DNA from: Paenilisteria rustica
GTDB taxonomy: Bacteria; Bacillota; Bacilli; Lactobacillales; Listeriaceae
Assembly (NCBI RefSeq): GCF_013820765.1
Contig: NZ_JABJVM010000007.1
Coordinates: 62,001-126,000 of the forward strand
DNA: 64,000 nt
Direction: 5' to 3'
The notes under the pieces were generated by a model. It was given only the letters and a program-made list of their open reading frames with translations, did no database searches and was not told where the DNA came from. The position numbers and the translations under genes are program-made. Every line of letters begins with the position of its first letter. The stretch's first letter is position 1. This document shows, piece by piece, positions 49,242 to 58,104 of this stretch.

Positions 49242-49769
49242 ATGAAGAGACAGGAACTAATTGATGCAGCAATACAGGTAATTCAGGAAGATGGTATACA
49301 TCAGCTAAGTTTGGCTAAAATCGCTGAAAAAGTCGGAATCACAAAACCTGCCATCTTTTATCATTTTAAAAATAAACAGGATTTAATGATGGCGTTGACG
49401 TATTTCACAGTTGGTGAGTATGAACAAACCATCGCGGAAGAGTTCGACAAAATTCCTGAAAATGATGCTTTGCGTCACGTACATGCTTTTTTGAAGGGGA
49501 ATTTGCGTCAACTAAATGATTCTGAGTTGATTAAGGTTCACGCGGCTTCGATGGAGGTTCTCGTTTCGAATGATGAGGCGACGGCGGTTTGGCGAGATGT
49601 GTATAATCGCGAACTGGAGAAAATGGCACCAGAGATTGGCGTCGTGCAGGCAGATTTACTCAGTGTGGCGCTGGATGGCATGTGGTATGGGGCTATGTGC
49701 GGGGTTTGGGATGCAAAGCGTGCGGAGGCTGTTGTTACATATTTGGAGGAAATCGTGGATCGGGGTTAA
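49242..49769 (+). CDS. TetR-family transcriptional regulator
   Basis: A 175-aa regulator. ATG 49242 gives the usual start MKRQELIDAAIQVIQEDG; the longer upstream frame lacks a binding site. The HTH covers about 22-45 (LSLAKIAEKVGITKPAIFYHFKNKQDL), followed by a ligand-binding helical domain of the TetR_C_6/7 kind. Targets are unknown; the neighbours suggest either the upstream GH1 gene or the downstream MarR/dioxygenase unit, but neither carries a palindrome clearly assignable to it. Confidence 0.88.
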   Translation: MKRQELIDAAIQVIQEDGIHQLSLAKIAEKVGITKPAIFYHFKNKQDLMMALTYFTVGEYEQTIAEEFDKIPENDALRHVHAFLKGNLRQLNDSELIKVHAASMEVLVSNDEATAVWRDVYNRELEKMAPEIGVVQADLLSVALDGMWYGAMCGVWDAKRAEAVVTYLEEIVDRG

Positions 49770-49773
49770 ATAG

Positions 49774-49803
49774 TTGCTTTTTCTATAGTTTAGGACTAAA
49801 CTA
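49774..49803 (+). promoter_or_regulatory. MarR operon promoter with perfect inverted repeat
   Basis: TTGCTT (49774-49779), 17 nt, TAAACT (49797-49802). TAGTTTAG and CTAAACTA separated by GA (49786-49803) form an 18-bp perfect palindrome over the -10 box, as expected for MarR autorepression. Confidence 0.75.
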
Positions 49804-49826
49804 ATGATGAGGAGGGGATTCCCTTG

Positions 49827-50240
49827 GTGAAAAAAGAGCAACGATTAGGCGTATTACTCTGGTTCAGGCTTAGCAGGTTTTATAACCGCAATATTAAGTT
49901 AACCAACCAAAATCTCAAAAAAGCGAATCTCTCGATGGCACAGTTTGACGTGATTGCTCAAATTGGTTTGGAGGGTGAAAGTACACAGAAATCGCTTGCG
50001 GACCGGCTTGTAGTGACAAAAGGAAATATTACGCAATTGCTCGTGAAGTTGGAAGAGCAGGGTTTAATTTGTAGGCGAAAGCAGGGTAAGGAAAAATACA
50101 TTGCTTTGACGGAGCTGGGTAAGGCGTGCTATTTGGAAAATGTACCAGCGCAAGAGGCTTTTCAGCAAGAACAATTTGGTAAGTTAACACGGGATGAGCA
50201 GAAACAGTTGCTGAGTTTATTAAAAAAATTAGATGATTAG
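49827..50240 (+). CDS. MarR-family transcriptional regulator
   Basis: A 137-aa winged-helix repressor. GTG 49827 is 9 nt after GGAGGGG; an adjacent TTG at 49824 is possible. The winged helix covers about 35-105 (LSMAQFDVIAQIG, STQKSLADRLVVTKGNITQLLVKLEEQGLI written in part). A palindrome over its promoter suggests autorepression. The next gene starts 15 nt after the stop and encodes a VOC dioxygenase, as in quinone-responsive MhqR/MarR units of Bacillus, so a reactive quinone or electrophile is a plausible signal (inference). Confidence 0.88.
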   Translation: MKKEQRLGVLLWFRLSRFYNRNIKLTNQNLKKANLSMAQFDVIAQIGLEGESTQKSLADRLVVTKGNITQLLVKLEEQGLICRRKQGKEKYIALTELGKACYLENVPAQEAFQQEQFGKLTRDEQKQLLSLLKKLDD

Positions 50241-50254
50241 TGAGGAGTGGCGAA

Positions 50255-51214
50255 ATGGAATTAAGAGGCATACATCATATTTCGATTATCACGGAGAATG
50301 CACGAGCTAATTTTGATTTTTATACGAAGGTTTTGGGGTTACGATTAGTGAAGAAAACGGTGAATCAGGATGATCCGTACACATATCATTTATATTATGC
50401 GGATGAGATTGGAACCCCTGGCACAACGGTTACTTTTTTTGAAATTCCGCGGGCGAATCGGGGAAGTAAGGGATATAATTCGATTGCGCGAATGGGGCTA
50501 CGAGTGCCAAATGATGCGGCGCTGGCTTATTGGGAAGAGCGATTAACAATGTTTCACGTGAAACATGAGGGTGTTTATGAGCAGTTTGATCGGAAGGTTT
50601 TGGATTTTGAAGATGTGGATGGACTTTCGATTCAGCTCATTTCGGATCAGCGTGATAAGGGCGTTGCTGGAGGGAATCCATGGGTGGATAGTCCGGTTCC
50701 AGTAGAACACGCAATTATCGGATTGGGTCCAGTATTATTTTCGACGCTGAAAAAAGAGAAGACGGATCGTGTGTTGACGAAGATTCTAGGGTTCCACCGG
50801 GTTGGTGCGTATGAGGATGATGAGCGTTTAGTTACTGTATTTCAAGTTGGTGAAGGCGGATCTGGCGCGGAGGTTCAGTTGGAGGCTAATTTCAAGGATC
50901 CGCATGCGGTGGAGGGAATTGGTAGTGTGCATCATGTGGCGTTCCGTGTGGCTGACGATGCAGAATTGCGTGATTGGATTACGTATATTCAAGATTTAGG
51001 ATATCCGAATTCTGGTTTTGTGGATCGTCATTATTTCCACTCGTTCTATTTTAGGGAGGAAAATGGTATTTTGATTGAGCTTGCGACGGATGGACCGGGC
51101 TTTAAGACGGATTTTGCGAAGGAGCATGGCACATATGTAGAGCTCCCACCCGCATTGGAAGAGCGCCGGGCAGATATCGAGGCACATTTGACAGAGCTTG
51201 ATAGTGATAAATAA
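50255..51214 (+). CDS. Ring-cleaving dioxygenase-like VOC protein
   Basis: A 319-aa protein with two VOC domains. ATG 50255 lies about 8 nt after GAGGAG; an in-frame GTG at 50240 overlaps the MarR stop. Domain 1 starts GIHHISIITENARANFDFYTKVLGLRLV; domain 2 contains the second metal His in SVHHVAFRVAD and the Glu in GILIELATDGPGF. This is the glyoxalase/extradiol dioxygenase layout of MhqA/MhqO-type proteins. A perfect parS lies within the coding sequence and encodes MFHVKH. Confidence 0.9.
   Translation: MELRGIHHISIITENARANFDFYTKVLGLRLVKKTVNQDDPYTYHLYYADEIGTPGTTVTFFEIPRANRGSKGYNSIARMGLRVPNDAALAYWEERLTMFHVKHEGVYEQFDRKVLDFEDVDGLSIQLISDQRDKGVAGGNPWVDSPVPVEHAIIGLGPVLFSTLKKEKTDRVLTKILGFHRVGAYEDDERLVTVFQVGEGGSGAEVQLEANFKDPHAVEGIGSVHHVAFRVADDAELRDWITYIQDLGYPNSGFVDRHYFHSFYFREENGILIELATDGPGFKTDFAKEHGTYVELPPALEERRADIEAHLTELDSDK
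50550..50565. promoter_or_regulatory. parS: parS site 4 (perfect, intragenic)
   Basis: TGTTTCACGTGAAACA inside the dioxygenase gene, about 30 kb from site 3. Confidence 0.9.
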
Positions 51215-51280
51215 TAATGGTAAAAGACAGCGGTATCTATTATGATAGGGGTAGCATAATAATAGGCGGTGAAAACAATT

Positions 51281-52051
51281 ATGATGGAAAACAGGTATGA
51301 AGGCATAGCCAACAAGGACTGTCCTAATTTAGAGCGATTTTTAGTATCTAGTAAGCATGATGTTCCAGCAATGTTGATTTTTCAGGGCGGTGGTTATGGA
51401 AATCGGACGGAGCGTGAGGGGAAGCCTGTAGTGGAATGGTTGAATAGTATTGGTATTGCAGCGTTTATCGTGAATTATCGGGTTGCGCCGCATAAACATC
51501 CTGTTCCTTTGGAGGATGCGAAATGGGCGATACGAATGGTGCGGCATCGGGCAGAGGAATGGGGCGTTGATCCGAATCGGATTGGCGCCATCGGTTTCTC
51601 GGCTGGTGGGCATTTGGCTTCGACTTTGGCGACGCATGTGGAGGATGGACAACCGGATGCGGAAGATCCGATGCATCAATATAGTACGCGTCCCGATGTG
51701 TTGATATTGGCGTATCCGGTTATCACGATGCGAGCGCAGACGCATAAAGGAAGTTTGTATAATTTGTTAGGAGAAACGCCGACGAAGCAGCAAATTTTGG
51801 AGCTTTCGAATGAGTTACATGTGACGAATCACACACCACCAACTTTTCTATGGCATACAGAAGAGGATCAGATGGTGCCAGTGGACAATAGTTTTATTTT
51901 TGCGGCGGCGCTTAGAAGGCATAATGTTCCACACTCGGTTCATACGTTTGAGCAAGGTAGGCATGGACTTGGAATGGCGCGGGATAATCAGGAGGCGAGA
52001 ATTTGGCCGGAACTATGTGAAAATTGGTTAAAAGTGCGAAACTTCATTTAA
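51281..52051 (+). CDS. Alpha/beta hydrolase (BD-FAE/acetyl-esterase type)
   Basis: A 256-aa cytoplasmic esterase. Start ATG 51281 is a choice among several; AGGCGG lies 11 nt before it. Oxyanion segment FQGGGYGNR, nucleophile GFSAGGHLAS, Asp in HTEEDQMVPVDNS and His in QGRHGLGMA are all visible. The family acts on acetylated or feruloylated sugars. It lies 66 nt after the dioxygenase and may be co-transcribed, but could equally be independent. Confidence 0.85.
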   Translation: MMENRYEGIANKDCPNLERFLVSSKHDVPAMLIFQGGGYGNRTEREGKPVVEWLNSIGIAAFIVNYRVAPHKHPVPLEDAKWAIRMVRHRAEEWGVDPNRIGAIGFSAGGHLASTLATHVEDGQPDAEDPMHQYSTRPDVLILAYPVITMRAQTHKGSLYNLLGETPTKQQILELSNELHVTNHTPPTFLWHTEEDQMVPVDNSFIFAAALRRHNVPHSVHTFEQGRHGLGMARDNQEARIWPELCENWLKVRNFI

Positions 52052-52109
52052 TTTTCCGTGAAACAGTGGTACAATTTTAGAGGAGAGTTAATTTGGAGGA
52101 GGCAATATT

Positions 52110-52754
52110 TTGGGTAAACGCACTTTTTATTTTGTACGTCATGGTAAAACGGAATGGAACTTGGCTAGAAGAATGCAGGGTTGGGGCGATTCACCATTGA
52201 TTGAAGAAGGCGTTAATGGTGCGATTGCAACTGGTGAAGCACTCGCGAATGTGGACTTTACGGCTGTTTATTCTAGCCCAAGTAAGCGAACGGTAGACAC
52301 GACTGGTTATATTATTGGTGATCGAGATATAGATGTTAAGACGCTTGATGGTCTTCGCGAAATGAGTTTTGGAATTTGGGAAGGCGAGCGTTTTGTTGAT
52401 ATTACGGAGAATTATGGGGAAGAGTACGCGATGATGCTGGATAATCCGGCAAAGTATGAGGCGAATGTGAGCAAGGGCGAGACTTACTACCAAGTGAAGG
52501 AGCGCACAAAACAAGCAGTGGAGCAGATTTTGGAGGAGCAACCGGAGGGCAATATTTTGGTTGTTTCACACGGAATGGCTTTGCGAGTATTGATATTCGT
52601 TGCTTTGCAGGGAGCAGATTTACAGACGCATCGTACGGAAACACCGCATATTTTGAACACGAGTGTCACGGTTGTGGAATACGAAAACGGCGAGTTCCGG
52701 GTAGTTACGGCAAATGATACCGCTCATCTTGAGGGTATAGTTGAAGGAGTTTAG
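52110..52754 (+). CDS. Histidine phosphatase family protein
   Basis: A 214-aa phosphoglycerate-mutase-like phosphatase. Start TTG 52110 behind GGAGGAGG. Motifs: VRHGKTEWN (catalytic His), SSPSKRTVDT, the acid residue in LREMSFGIWEG, and VVSHGMALR. Cytoplasmic, unlike the lipoprotein at 27290. The next gene (HAD phosphatase) starts 3 nt after its stop, so the two probably form an operon. Confidence 0.9.
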   Translation: MGKRTFYFVRHGKTEWNLARRMQGWGDSPLIEEGVNGAIATGEALANVDFTAVYSSPSKRTVDTTGYIIGDRDIDVKTLDGLREMSFGIWEGERFVDITENYGEEYAMMLDNPAKYEANVSKGETYYQVKERTKQAVEQILEEQPEGNILVVSHGMALRVLIFVALQGADLQTHRTETPHILNTSVTVVEYENGEFRVVTANDTAHLEGIVEGV

Positions 52755-52757
52755 AGG

Positions 52758-53570
52758 ATGATAAAATTAGTAGCGATCGATATAGATGGAACATTACTCA
52801 ACGATAAGCATGAAATCACGCCTGAGGTCCACGCCGCGATTCATAAAGCGAAGGCCCAAGGTGTCAAAATTGTCTTGTGTACAGGGCGCCCAATTACTGG
52901 TGTGCAGCAGTATTTGTCGGACTTGGAGTTGAAGCGTGAAGGTGACTACGTGATTACGTTCAACGGTGCGATGGTGCAAGATACATTTACAAAAGAGGTC
53001 ATCTCACATTTGACGCTTACTCATGCGAATATTATGGATATTTATGAAATGAGCCGCGAGCTTGGTTTGCATATGCATTTCAATGATATGAGCAATCTGT
53101 ATACGCCAAATCGTGATGTTGGCAAGTACACGGTTTATGAGTCTTATTTGACAAATACACCGCTGTTTTACACGCCGATGAATGAGGTTGCCGAGGATAT
53201 TATGGTTTCTAAGGCGATGTTTATTGATGAGGAAGAAATTTTAGCACCAGCTATTGCGAAAATTCCAGCGAGTTTTGGCGAAAAGTATAACTTGGTTCGG
53301 AGTTCGCCATTCTTCTTGGAGGTTTTGAATCCTGAGGCGAGCAAAGGAAATGCGGTTCATGGTTTAGCGCAGAAGCTTGGAATTAAGCAGAGTGAAGTCA
53401 TGTGTATCGGTGATCAAGAGAACGATTCAACGATGATTGAGTACGCAGGTGTTGGCGTTGCAATGGAAAATGCGATTGATAAAATTAAAGCGATGGCTGA
53501 TTTTATTACGCTTTCCAATGAAGAAAGTGGCGTTGCGCATGCGATCAATAAATTTGTTTTAGAAGGATAG
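52758..53570 (+). CDS. Cof-type HAD-IIB phosphatase
   Basis: A 270-aa sugar-phosphate phosphatase-like protein. Motif I DIDGTLLND (residues 8-16), motif II LCTGRP, a C2B cap in the middle, and motif IV GDQENDSTMIEYAGVGVAMENA. YidA-type proteins dephosphorylate sugar phosphates and related metabolites; the exact substrate is unknown. It follows the histidine phosphatase by 3 nt and precedes the small iron-sulfur gene by 9 nt. Confidence 0.92.
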   Translation: MIKLVAIDIDGTLLNDKHEITPEVHAAIHKAKAQGVKIVLCTGRPITGVQQYLSDLELKREGDYVITFNGAMVQDTFTKEVISHLTLTHANIMDIYEMSRELGLHMHFNDMSNLYTPNRDVGKYTVYESYLTNTPLFYTPMNEVAEDIMVSKAMFIDEEEILAPAIAKIPASFGEKYNLVRSSPFFLEVLNPEASKGNAVHGLAQKLGIKQSEVMCIGDQENDSTMIEYAGVGVAMENAIDKIKAMADFITLSNEESGVAHAINKFVLEG

Positions 53571-53579
53571 GTGCGGCTG

Positions 53580-53807
53580 ATGAGTGATTGGATAGAGAAG
53601 GGTTATCGTGAGTACCGAGGCGAGAAGATCGATGTTTATTTTAATACGGCGATTTGTGAACATGCAGCGGAATGTGTGAAAGGTGACCCAGCTGTGTTTG
53701 ATACGAGTCGTAAACCGTGGATAGTTCCTGATAACGCAACGCCTGAAAAGGTTCAAGAAGTCATACATCGCTGTCCAAGTGGTGCTCTGAAGTATCGAGT
53801 AAAGTAG
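53580..53807 (+). CDS. Small (4Fe-4S) mono-cluster protein, YjdI-like
   Basis: A 75-aa protein of the Fer4_19 type. ATG 53580 is favoured; a GTG nine nt upstream is possible. Cys residues occur in AICEHAAEC and HRCPSGAL, the compact cluster pattern of the YjdI family. The following gene is YjdJ-like, the same pair as yjdI-yjdJ in E. coli, which argues for a shared but unknown function. Confidence 0.8.
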   Translation: MSDWIEKGYREYRGEKIDVYFNTAICEHAAECVKGDPAVFDTSRKPWIVPDNATPEKVQEVIHRCPSGALKYRVK

Positions 53808-53813
53808 GAGGTT

Positions 53814-54095
53814 ATGATGATGGAATTTGTTAAAGGTGAAAATCGTTTTTTCAAGGAAGATACGAACGGAAAATTGATTGCGGAAGTAACGTGGGTTCCG
53901 AGTGGGGATTCGCTTGTAATTTTGGATCATACGTTTGTTGATGAGAGTCTTCGTGGTCAAGGGATTGCATCAGAGTTAGTGGAGAAAGTAGCAGAGACGA
54001 TGCGTGCAGAAGGCAAGAAAATTGCGCCAACATGCCCATTTGCAAAAGCTGAGTTTGATCGTAAACCTGAGAAATATGATGATGTGAAAGCATAA
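53814..54095 (+). CDS. Small GNAT-like acetyltransferase, YjdJ-like
   Basis: A 93-aa protein (three ATG codons in a row; 53820 is best spaced from AGGAGG). It has the acetyl-CoA loop VDESLRGQGIASELVEKVAETMR, followed by KKIAPTCPFAKAEFDRKPEY-type residues (KIAPTCPFAKAEFDRKPE). This shortened GNAT fold is the YjdJ/N-acetyltransferase family. Pairing with the YjdI-like gene is conserved across phyla. The acceptor is unknown. A terminator follows. Confidence 0.82.
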   Translation: MMMEFVKGENRFFKEDTNGKLIAEVTWVPSGDSLVILDHTFVDESLRGQGIASELVEKVAETMRAEGKKIAPTCPFAKAEFDRKPEKYDDVKA

Positions 54096-54102
54096 TGAGA
54101 GG

Positions 54103-54132
54103 AAACCCGTTTGCAAATCTGCGCGGGTTTTT
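54103..54132 (+). terminator. Terminator after the yjdI/yjdJ-like pair
   Basis: AAACCCG pairs with CGGGTTT, followed by TT. Confidence 0.75.
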
Positions 54133-54230
54133 GATTATTTCCCGGGAAATATTGACCTTTCACTACCAATTTAAAAGAATATACTTTAAAATGAAGAAGA
54201 GTAGATTTTACCTAAATGGAGGTTTTAATA

Positions 54231-55667
54231 ATGGAGCACAAAAAGCATACCGATTTTCCGAAAGATTTTTTATGGGGTTCTGCCTCGGCGGCGTATCAAA
54301 TTGAGGGTGCGTGGGACGCGGATGGCAAAGGGCCTTCTGTTTGGGACAATTTTGTGAAGATTCCTGGGACGACATATGAGGGCACGAATGGTGATGTGGC
54401 GGTGGATCATTATCATCGTTATAAGGAAGACGTGAAGTTGATGGCGGATGCTGGCTTGAAGGCGTACCGTTTTTCGATTGCTTGGAGTCGTATTTTCCCG
54501 ACTGGTAAGGGTGAGGTGAACGAGGCTGGCTTGAAGTTCTACGATGATCTTATCGATGAGTTGTTGAAGTACGATATTGAGCCGCTTGTGACGCTGTATC
54601 ATTGGGATATTCCGCAGGCGTTGATGGACGAGTATGGTGGCTGGGAATCGCGCCAAGTGGTGGAGGATTTCACGAATTATTCGGTGGCGTTGTTTAAGCG
54701 TTACGGTGATCGTGTGAAGTATTGGGTTTCCTTGAACGAGCAGAATATTTTTGTGTCGCTTGGTTATTCGATGGCGCTTCATCCACCGAAAGTGACGGAC
54801 GATAAGCGGATGTATCAGGTGAATCATATTGCGAACTTGGCGAATGCTAGTGTTATCAATGCGTTCCATGAAATCGTGAAGGATGGCAAAATTGGGCCGA
54901 GTTTTGCGTACACGCCGTATTATCCGGTTGATACGGACCCGAAAAACGTGCTCGCTGCGGAGAATGCGGAAGATTTGAACGGCTATTTCTGGATGGATAT
55001 GTATGCGTGGGGCGTTTATCCGAAGGCGGTTTGGCGTTACTTGGAAGAGAACGATTTGGCACCAACGATTGAGCCTGGCGATATGGAATTGCTTGCGTCC
55101 GCGAAACCTGATTTCATGGGCTTGAACTACTATCAATCTGCGACGGCGGCTCATAATCCGTTAGATGGCGTTGGTCAAAGCAATACGTTTAACACGACCG
55201 GTAAAAAAGGAACGGCGGAGGAAACTGGGATTCCTGGCTTGTATAAGAAAGTGAAGAACCCTTACGTGAAAACCACGGACTGGGATTGGACGATTGATCC
55301 TGATGGGCTTCACATCGCGCTTCGTCGGATTAATAGCCGTTACCAATTACCGATTTTGATTACGGAAAATGGTTTGGGTGCGTTTGATAAGTTGGAGGAT
55401 GGCGAGGTTCATGATGCGTATCGGATTGACTATTTGAGCTCGCATGTGGGCGCTATACAAGCGGCAATCGATGATGGTGTTGATATGCTCGGCTATTGCA
55501 CATGGTCGTTCACGGATCTTCTGAGCTGGCTGAATGGCTATCAAAAACGTTATGGTTTTGTTTATGTCGATCGTGATATTTCTGATGATGCACCAATGAC
55601 GCGGATTCCGAAAGATAGTTATTATTGGTATAAGAAAGTGATTGAGACGAACGGGAAAGAATTGTAA
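54231..55667 (+). CDS. GH1 beta-glucosidase (copy 3)
   Basis: A 478-aa GH1 enzyme. ATG 54231 lies 8 nt after GGAGG, which itself sits after an upstream in-frame ATG. Start FPKDFLWGSASAAYQIEGAWD; acid/base Glu in WVSLNEQN, nucleophile in LITENGLG; C-terminal loop LLSWLNGYQKRYGFVYVD has the Ser/Lys/Tyr spacing of 6-phospho enzymes, though the Trp also occurs in non-phospho types. It is more distant from the other two copies, and its promoter lacks their operator. A terminator follows. Confidence 0.92.
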   Translation: MEHKKHTDFPKDFLWGSASAAYQIEGAWDADGKGPSVWDNFVKIPGTTYEGTNGDVAVDHYHRYKEDVKLMADAGLKAYRFSIAWSRIFPTGKGEVNEAGLKFYDDLIDELLKYDIEPLVTLYHWDIPQALMDEYGGWESRQVVEDFTNYSVALFKRYGDRVKYWVSLNEQNIFVSLGYSMALHPPKVTDDKRMYQVNHIANLANASVINAFHEIVKDGKIGPSFAYTPYYPVDTDPKNVLAAENAEDLNGYFWMDMYAWGVYPKAVWRYLEENDLAPTIEPGDMELLASAKPDFMGLNYYQSATAAHNPLDGVGQSNTFNTTGKKGTAEETGIPGLYKKVKNPYVKTTDWDWTIDPDGLHIALRRINSRYQLPILITENGLGAFDKLEDGEVHDAYRIDYLSSHVGAIQAAIDDGVDMLGYCTWSFTDLLSWLNGYQKRYGFVYVDRDISDDAPMTRIPKDSYYWYKKVIETNGKEL

Positions 55668-55679
55668 TAATATAGAAGG

Positions 55680-55725
55680 AGCCGTTTTCCATGTTAGCTT
55701 TTGCTAGGATGGAAAACGGCTTTTT
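55680..55725. terminator. Terminator after GH1 copy 3
   Basis: AGCCGTTTTCCAT pairs with ATGGAAAACGGCT, followed by TTTT. Confidence 0.9.
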
Positions 55726-55778
55726 ATATGTTTTTAACCAGTAGTGAGTAGAGAAAATAATCGGTTTTAAGCACTTTA

Positions 55779-55819
55779 GAAAGAGGAGTTAATTTTTAAC
55801 GACTGATTCAACTCTTTTT
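55779..55819 (+). terminator. Leader hairpin with T run before a small secreted protein
   Basis: AGAGGAGTT ... AACTCTTTTTG, about 40 nt before the start codon of the next gene. It may attenuate that gene; weak evidence. Confidence 0.4.
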
Positions 55820-55861
55820 GTGTGTCATTGTTTGAATATATTAAAAAGGAGTTGGTTTTTT

Positions 55862-56245
55862 GTGGCGAAAAAAATGAAGTATTGTGCTGTAGCTTTTGTA
55901 TTTTCTCTAGGTTTACTTATTCCGCTAACTGCTTATGCTGCGATTAATAACGTATCGTATGATTTCAAGCATATGGTTCCCGTTAGTGGTAAGATGACTG
56001 CAACAAAAGCTACCTTGTCGGGAAGTGTTAGTGTGAATAATTGGGGGAAAGACAATTCGTTCAGTGTGAAATTATTTAAACATCGAGTAATATTGAATGA
56101 TATTTATAAAGGTGGAACGTATTTCTCACCAACAGGCAATAAGAAATTCTCCTACACAGTGGCAAAAGGCAAATCTTATTGTGCAGAATTCTGGAAGACC
56201 CAAAACGGCAAATATATAAAAGGAAAAGCTAGTTTTAGCTACTAA
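55862..56245 (+). CDS. Small secreted protein of unknown function
   Basis: A 127-aa protein. GTG 55862 lies 10 nt after AAGGAG and gives a clean signal peptide (MKYCAVAFVFSLGLLIPLTAYA). The mature part of about 100 residues is beta-rich with alternating polar residues (MTATKATLSGSVSVNNWGKD, KKFSYTVAKGKSYCAEF). One Cys remains after cleavage. I do not recognise the family. It is followed 4 nt later by a VanZ-like gene, so the two may be co-expressed. Confidence 0.7.
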   Translation: MAKKMKYCAVAFVFSLGLLIPLTAYAAINNVSYDFKHMVPVSGKMTATKATLSGSVSVNNWGKDNSFSVKLFKHRVILNDIYKGGTYFSPTGNKKFSYTVAKGKSYCAEFWKTQNGKYIKGKASFSY

Positions 56246-56249
56246 GTCT

Positions 56250-56822
56250 ATGTTGAAATTTATTTTTCCGTTATTGATTATGGTCATTATATTCGCAACG
56301 ATCCTAATTATGTATAAGAAATTGGTGGACAAGAAAACAAATAGAGAGCTTATTGTGATCTCGATCTTTGCCCTATACATCATGGCTGTCATCTGCGTAG
56401 TCCTGTTCCCATTACCAGTGCAAAAAGAGTACATAGTGGACATGATTAAGTATAATCAAGGGGTATCGAATAATCTGATTCCGTTCATGGCTTGGGTAGA
56501 TGCGGTGAATGACATGCGCTATGTCGGTGTATTGCAGGCTTTTTATCAACCGATTGCAAATATGATTTTATTTTTTCCACTTGGATTCTATTTACCGATT
56601 ATTTTGCCTAAATGGAGATTCAAAAAAATTATCCTTGTGGCTTTTTTATCTTCGTTGAGTATTGAGTTGACCCAAGAGTTCATTAACTTAATCTTGGGCT
56701 TTAATTATCGCGCGTTTGATGTGGATGATCTTATATGTAATACTGTTGGTGCTGCAATGGGCTACCTATTTTATAGATGTGTTGTTAAGATAGTCCTTAT
56801 TTCTAAAGAAGAGCTTTATTAG
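56250..56822 (+). CDS. VanZ-family membrane protein
   Basis: A 190-aa protein with about five membrane helices. Family motifs include NMILFFPLGFYLPI, SIELTQEFINL and FDVDDLICNTVGAAMGYLFY. Named for the VanZ protein of teicoplanin resistance, most members have no known function. Starts 4 nt after the stop of the secreted protein gene. No van genes nearby, so resistance should not be assumed. Confidence 0.85.
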   Translation: MLKFIFPLLIMVIIFATILIMYKKLVDKKTNRELIVISIFALYIMAVICVVLFPLPVQKEYIVDMIKYNQGVSNNLIPFMAWVDAVNDMRYVGVLQAFYQPIANMILFFPLGFYLPIILPKWRFKKIILVAFLSSLSIELTQEFINLILGFNYRAFDVDDLICNTVGAAMGYLFYRCVVKIVLISKEELY

Positions 56823-56841
56823 AGCCTAACTAAATCATAAA

Positions 56842-56879
56842 AAGAGCCGTTTCCCATGATCAGGATGAACGACTCTTCT
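56842..56879 (+). terminator. Terminator after the VanZ-like gene
   Basis: AAGAGCCGTT pairs with AACGACTCTT (one mismatch), with an A run before it. Confidence 0.6.
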
Positions 56880-56987
56880 ATGTGTTATGGAGGTAATATT
56901 ATTACTAGCTTCATGGAGTCTTTATTTGAGCTACATAATTTGCCTTCGATGTTATGGTAACGCTAATAAAGCAAGTATATAAGTTGC

Positions 56988-57869
56988 TTATTTTCCTACT
57001 GTATAAGTAGTAACGCCTTTTAGGTTTTGTGTATCGGCAATAGAAATTTGTTGTCCTGCTTTAAGAGCGTTTCCAGCAGGTACTATGAAGCTGAAAGTTC
57101 CGTCAGCAGCAATGCGCAATGCATTCCCAGTAGCTAGAACTGTCTGTGTTGAAAGGTTCCCGATGTTTAGGTAATGACCAGGGATACCTGTACCAGTAAT
57201 ACGAACATCGCCAGCGCTTATAGGATTTACACTAAGGTCGCCACTTTGAACTGTAAAAATAGTAGTACCTCTTAGATTTTGTGAATCGGCGATAGAAATT
57301 TGTTGTCCTGTTTTAAGAGCACTTCCTGCTGGTAATGTGAAGCTGAAAGTTCCATCAGCAGCGATACGTACTGTATTCCCAGTAGCTAGAACAACGTGTG
57401 TTGAAAGGTTGTCGATGTTTAGGTAATGACCAGGAATACCTGTACCAGTAATTGTAGTAGCGCCTGAAACTAAAGGATTAACATTGAAGCCACTACCTTG
57501 AACGGTATAATTAGCAACTGTACCTTTTAAGTCTAATGAATCGCTTATTGTAAAAACTTGATTAGCTGTAAGAGCACTTGGTAGTGTGAAGCTGAAAGTT
57601 CCGTTAGCAGATACTTTTAAATCATCACCAGTAGTTAACACGGCTTTTGTAGACAAGTTCGTGATGTTAATGTAGTGACCAGGAACGCCTGTACCAGTAA
57701 TAGTTTTAACTCCAGTAAATAAAGGATTAACTTGAAGAATGCTATTTGTGCTTGCTAGTGTTGTGCTTGCTTGTGCCTCACCTGGTGAAGATGTTACGTA
57801 TACCCCACCTAAAAATGCTGTTGCAACTAATGCAACCCCAACTCTTTTTAATGTCGTTTTTTTATTCAT
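56988..57869 (-). CDS. Secreted protein with three Ig-like (Big_6-type) repeats
   Basis: A 293-aa secreted protein. Signal peptide about 1-35, then three repeats of about 80 aa, each with VNP, (I)TGTG(I/V)PGHYxNI and GTFSFxxP, consistent with bacterial Ig Big_6-type domains. The second and third are most alike. No sorting signal, lipobox or wall-binding module is visible, so how it stays at the surface, if at all, is unclear. AAGGAG precedes the ATG. Possible adhesin or matrix component. Confidence 0.75.
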   Translation of the reverse strand: MNKKTTLKRVGVALVATAFLGGVYVTSSPGEAQASTTLASTNSILQVNPLFTGVKTITGTGVPGHYINITNLSTKAVLTTGDDLKVSANGTFSFTLPSALTANQVFTISDSLDLKGTVANYTVQGSGFNVNPLVSGATTITGTGIPGHYLNIDNLSTHVVLATGNTVRIAADGTFSFTLPAGSALKTGQQISIADSQNLRGTTIFTVQSGDLSVNPISAGDVRITGTGIPGHYLNIGNLSTQTVLATGNALRIAADGTFSFIVPAGNALKAGQQISIADTQNLKGVTTYTVGK

Positions 57870-58104
57870 TATTGTAATCTCCTTTTTTATATGAAAATGA
57901 TGATAGACAAAAACATAGCGAAATAATGAATTCCATGAAACCTAGTGCTAATATTAGCATATATAATAGGCATGAACGCGGGAATTTTGGACGGATTCTG
58001 CTTTTTTTGATGGAGAAGTTGTGTCTATTACTAGATGACTTTTATGATATACGAAAAATAGCCCAATTTTATTTTTGTTAAAATCTAAACAAAGCGGTCG
58101 GTCT
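57870..58104. other. Intergenic region between divergent secreted-protein genes
   Basis: AT-rich, holding the promoter of the minus-strand Ig-like gene (not resolved) and no ORF of note. The regulatory sites of the chitinase lie at 58105-58150. Confidence 0.4.

Noticed and set aside
56250-56822. Glycopeptide resistance from the VanZ-like gene
   Set aside because: No other van genes are nearby and VanZ-family proteins are common without resistance.
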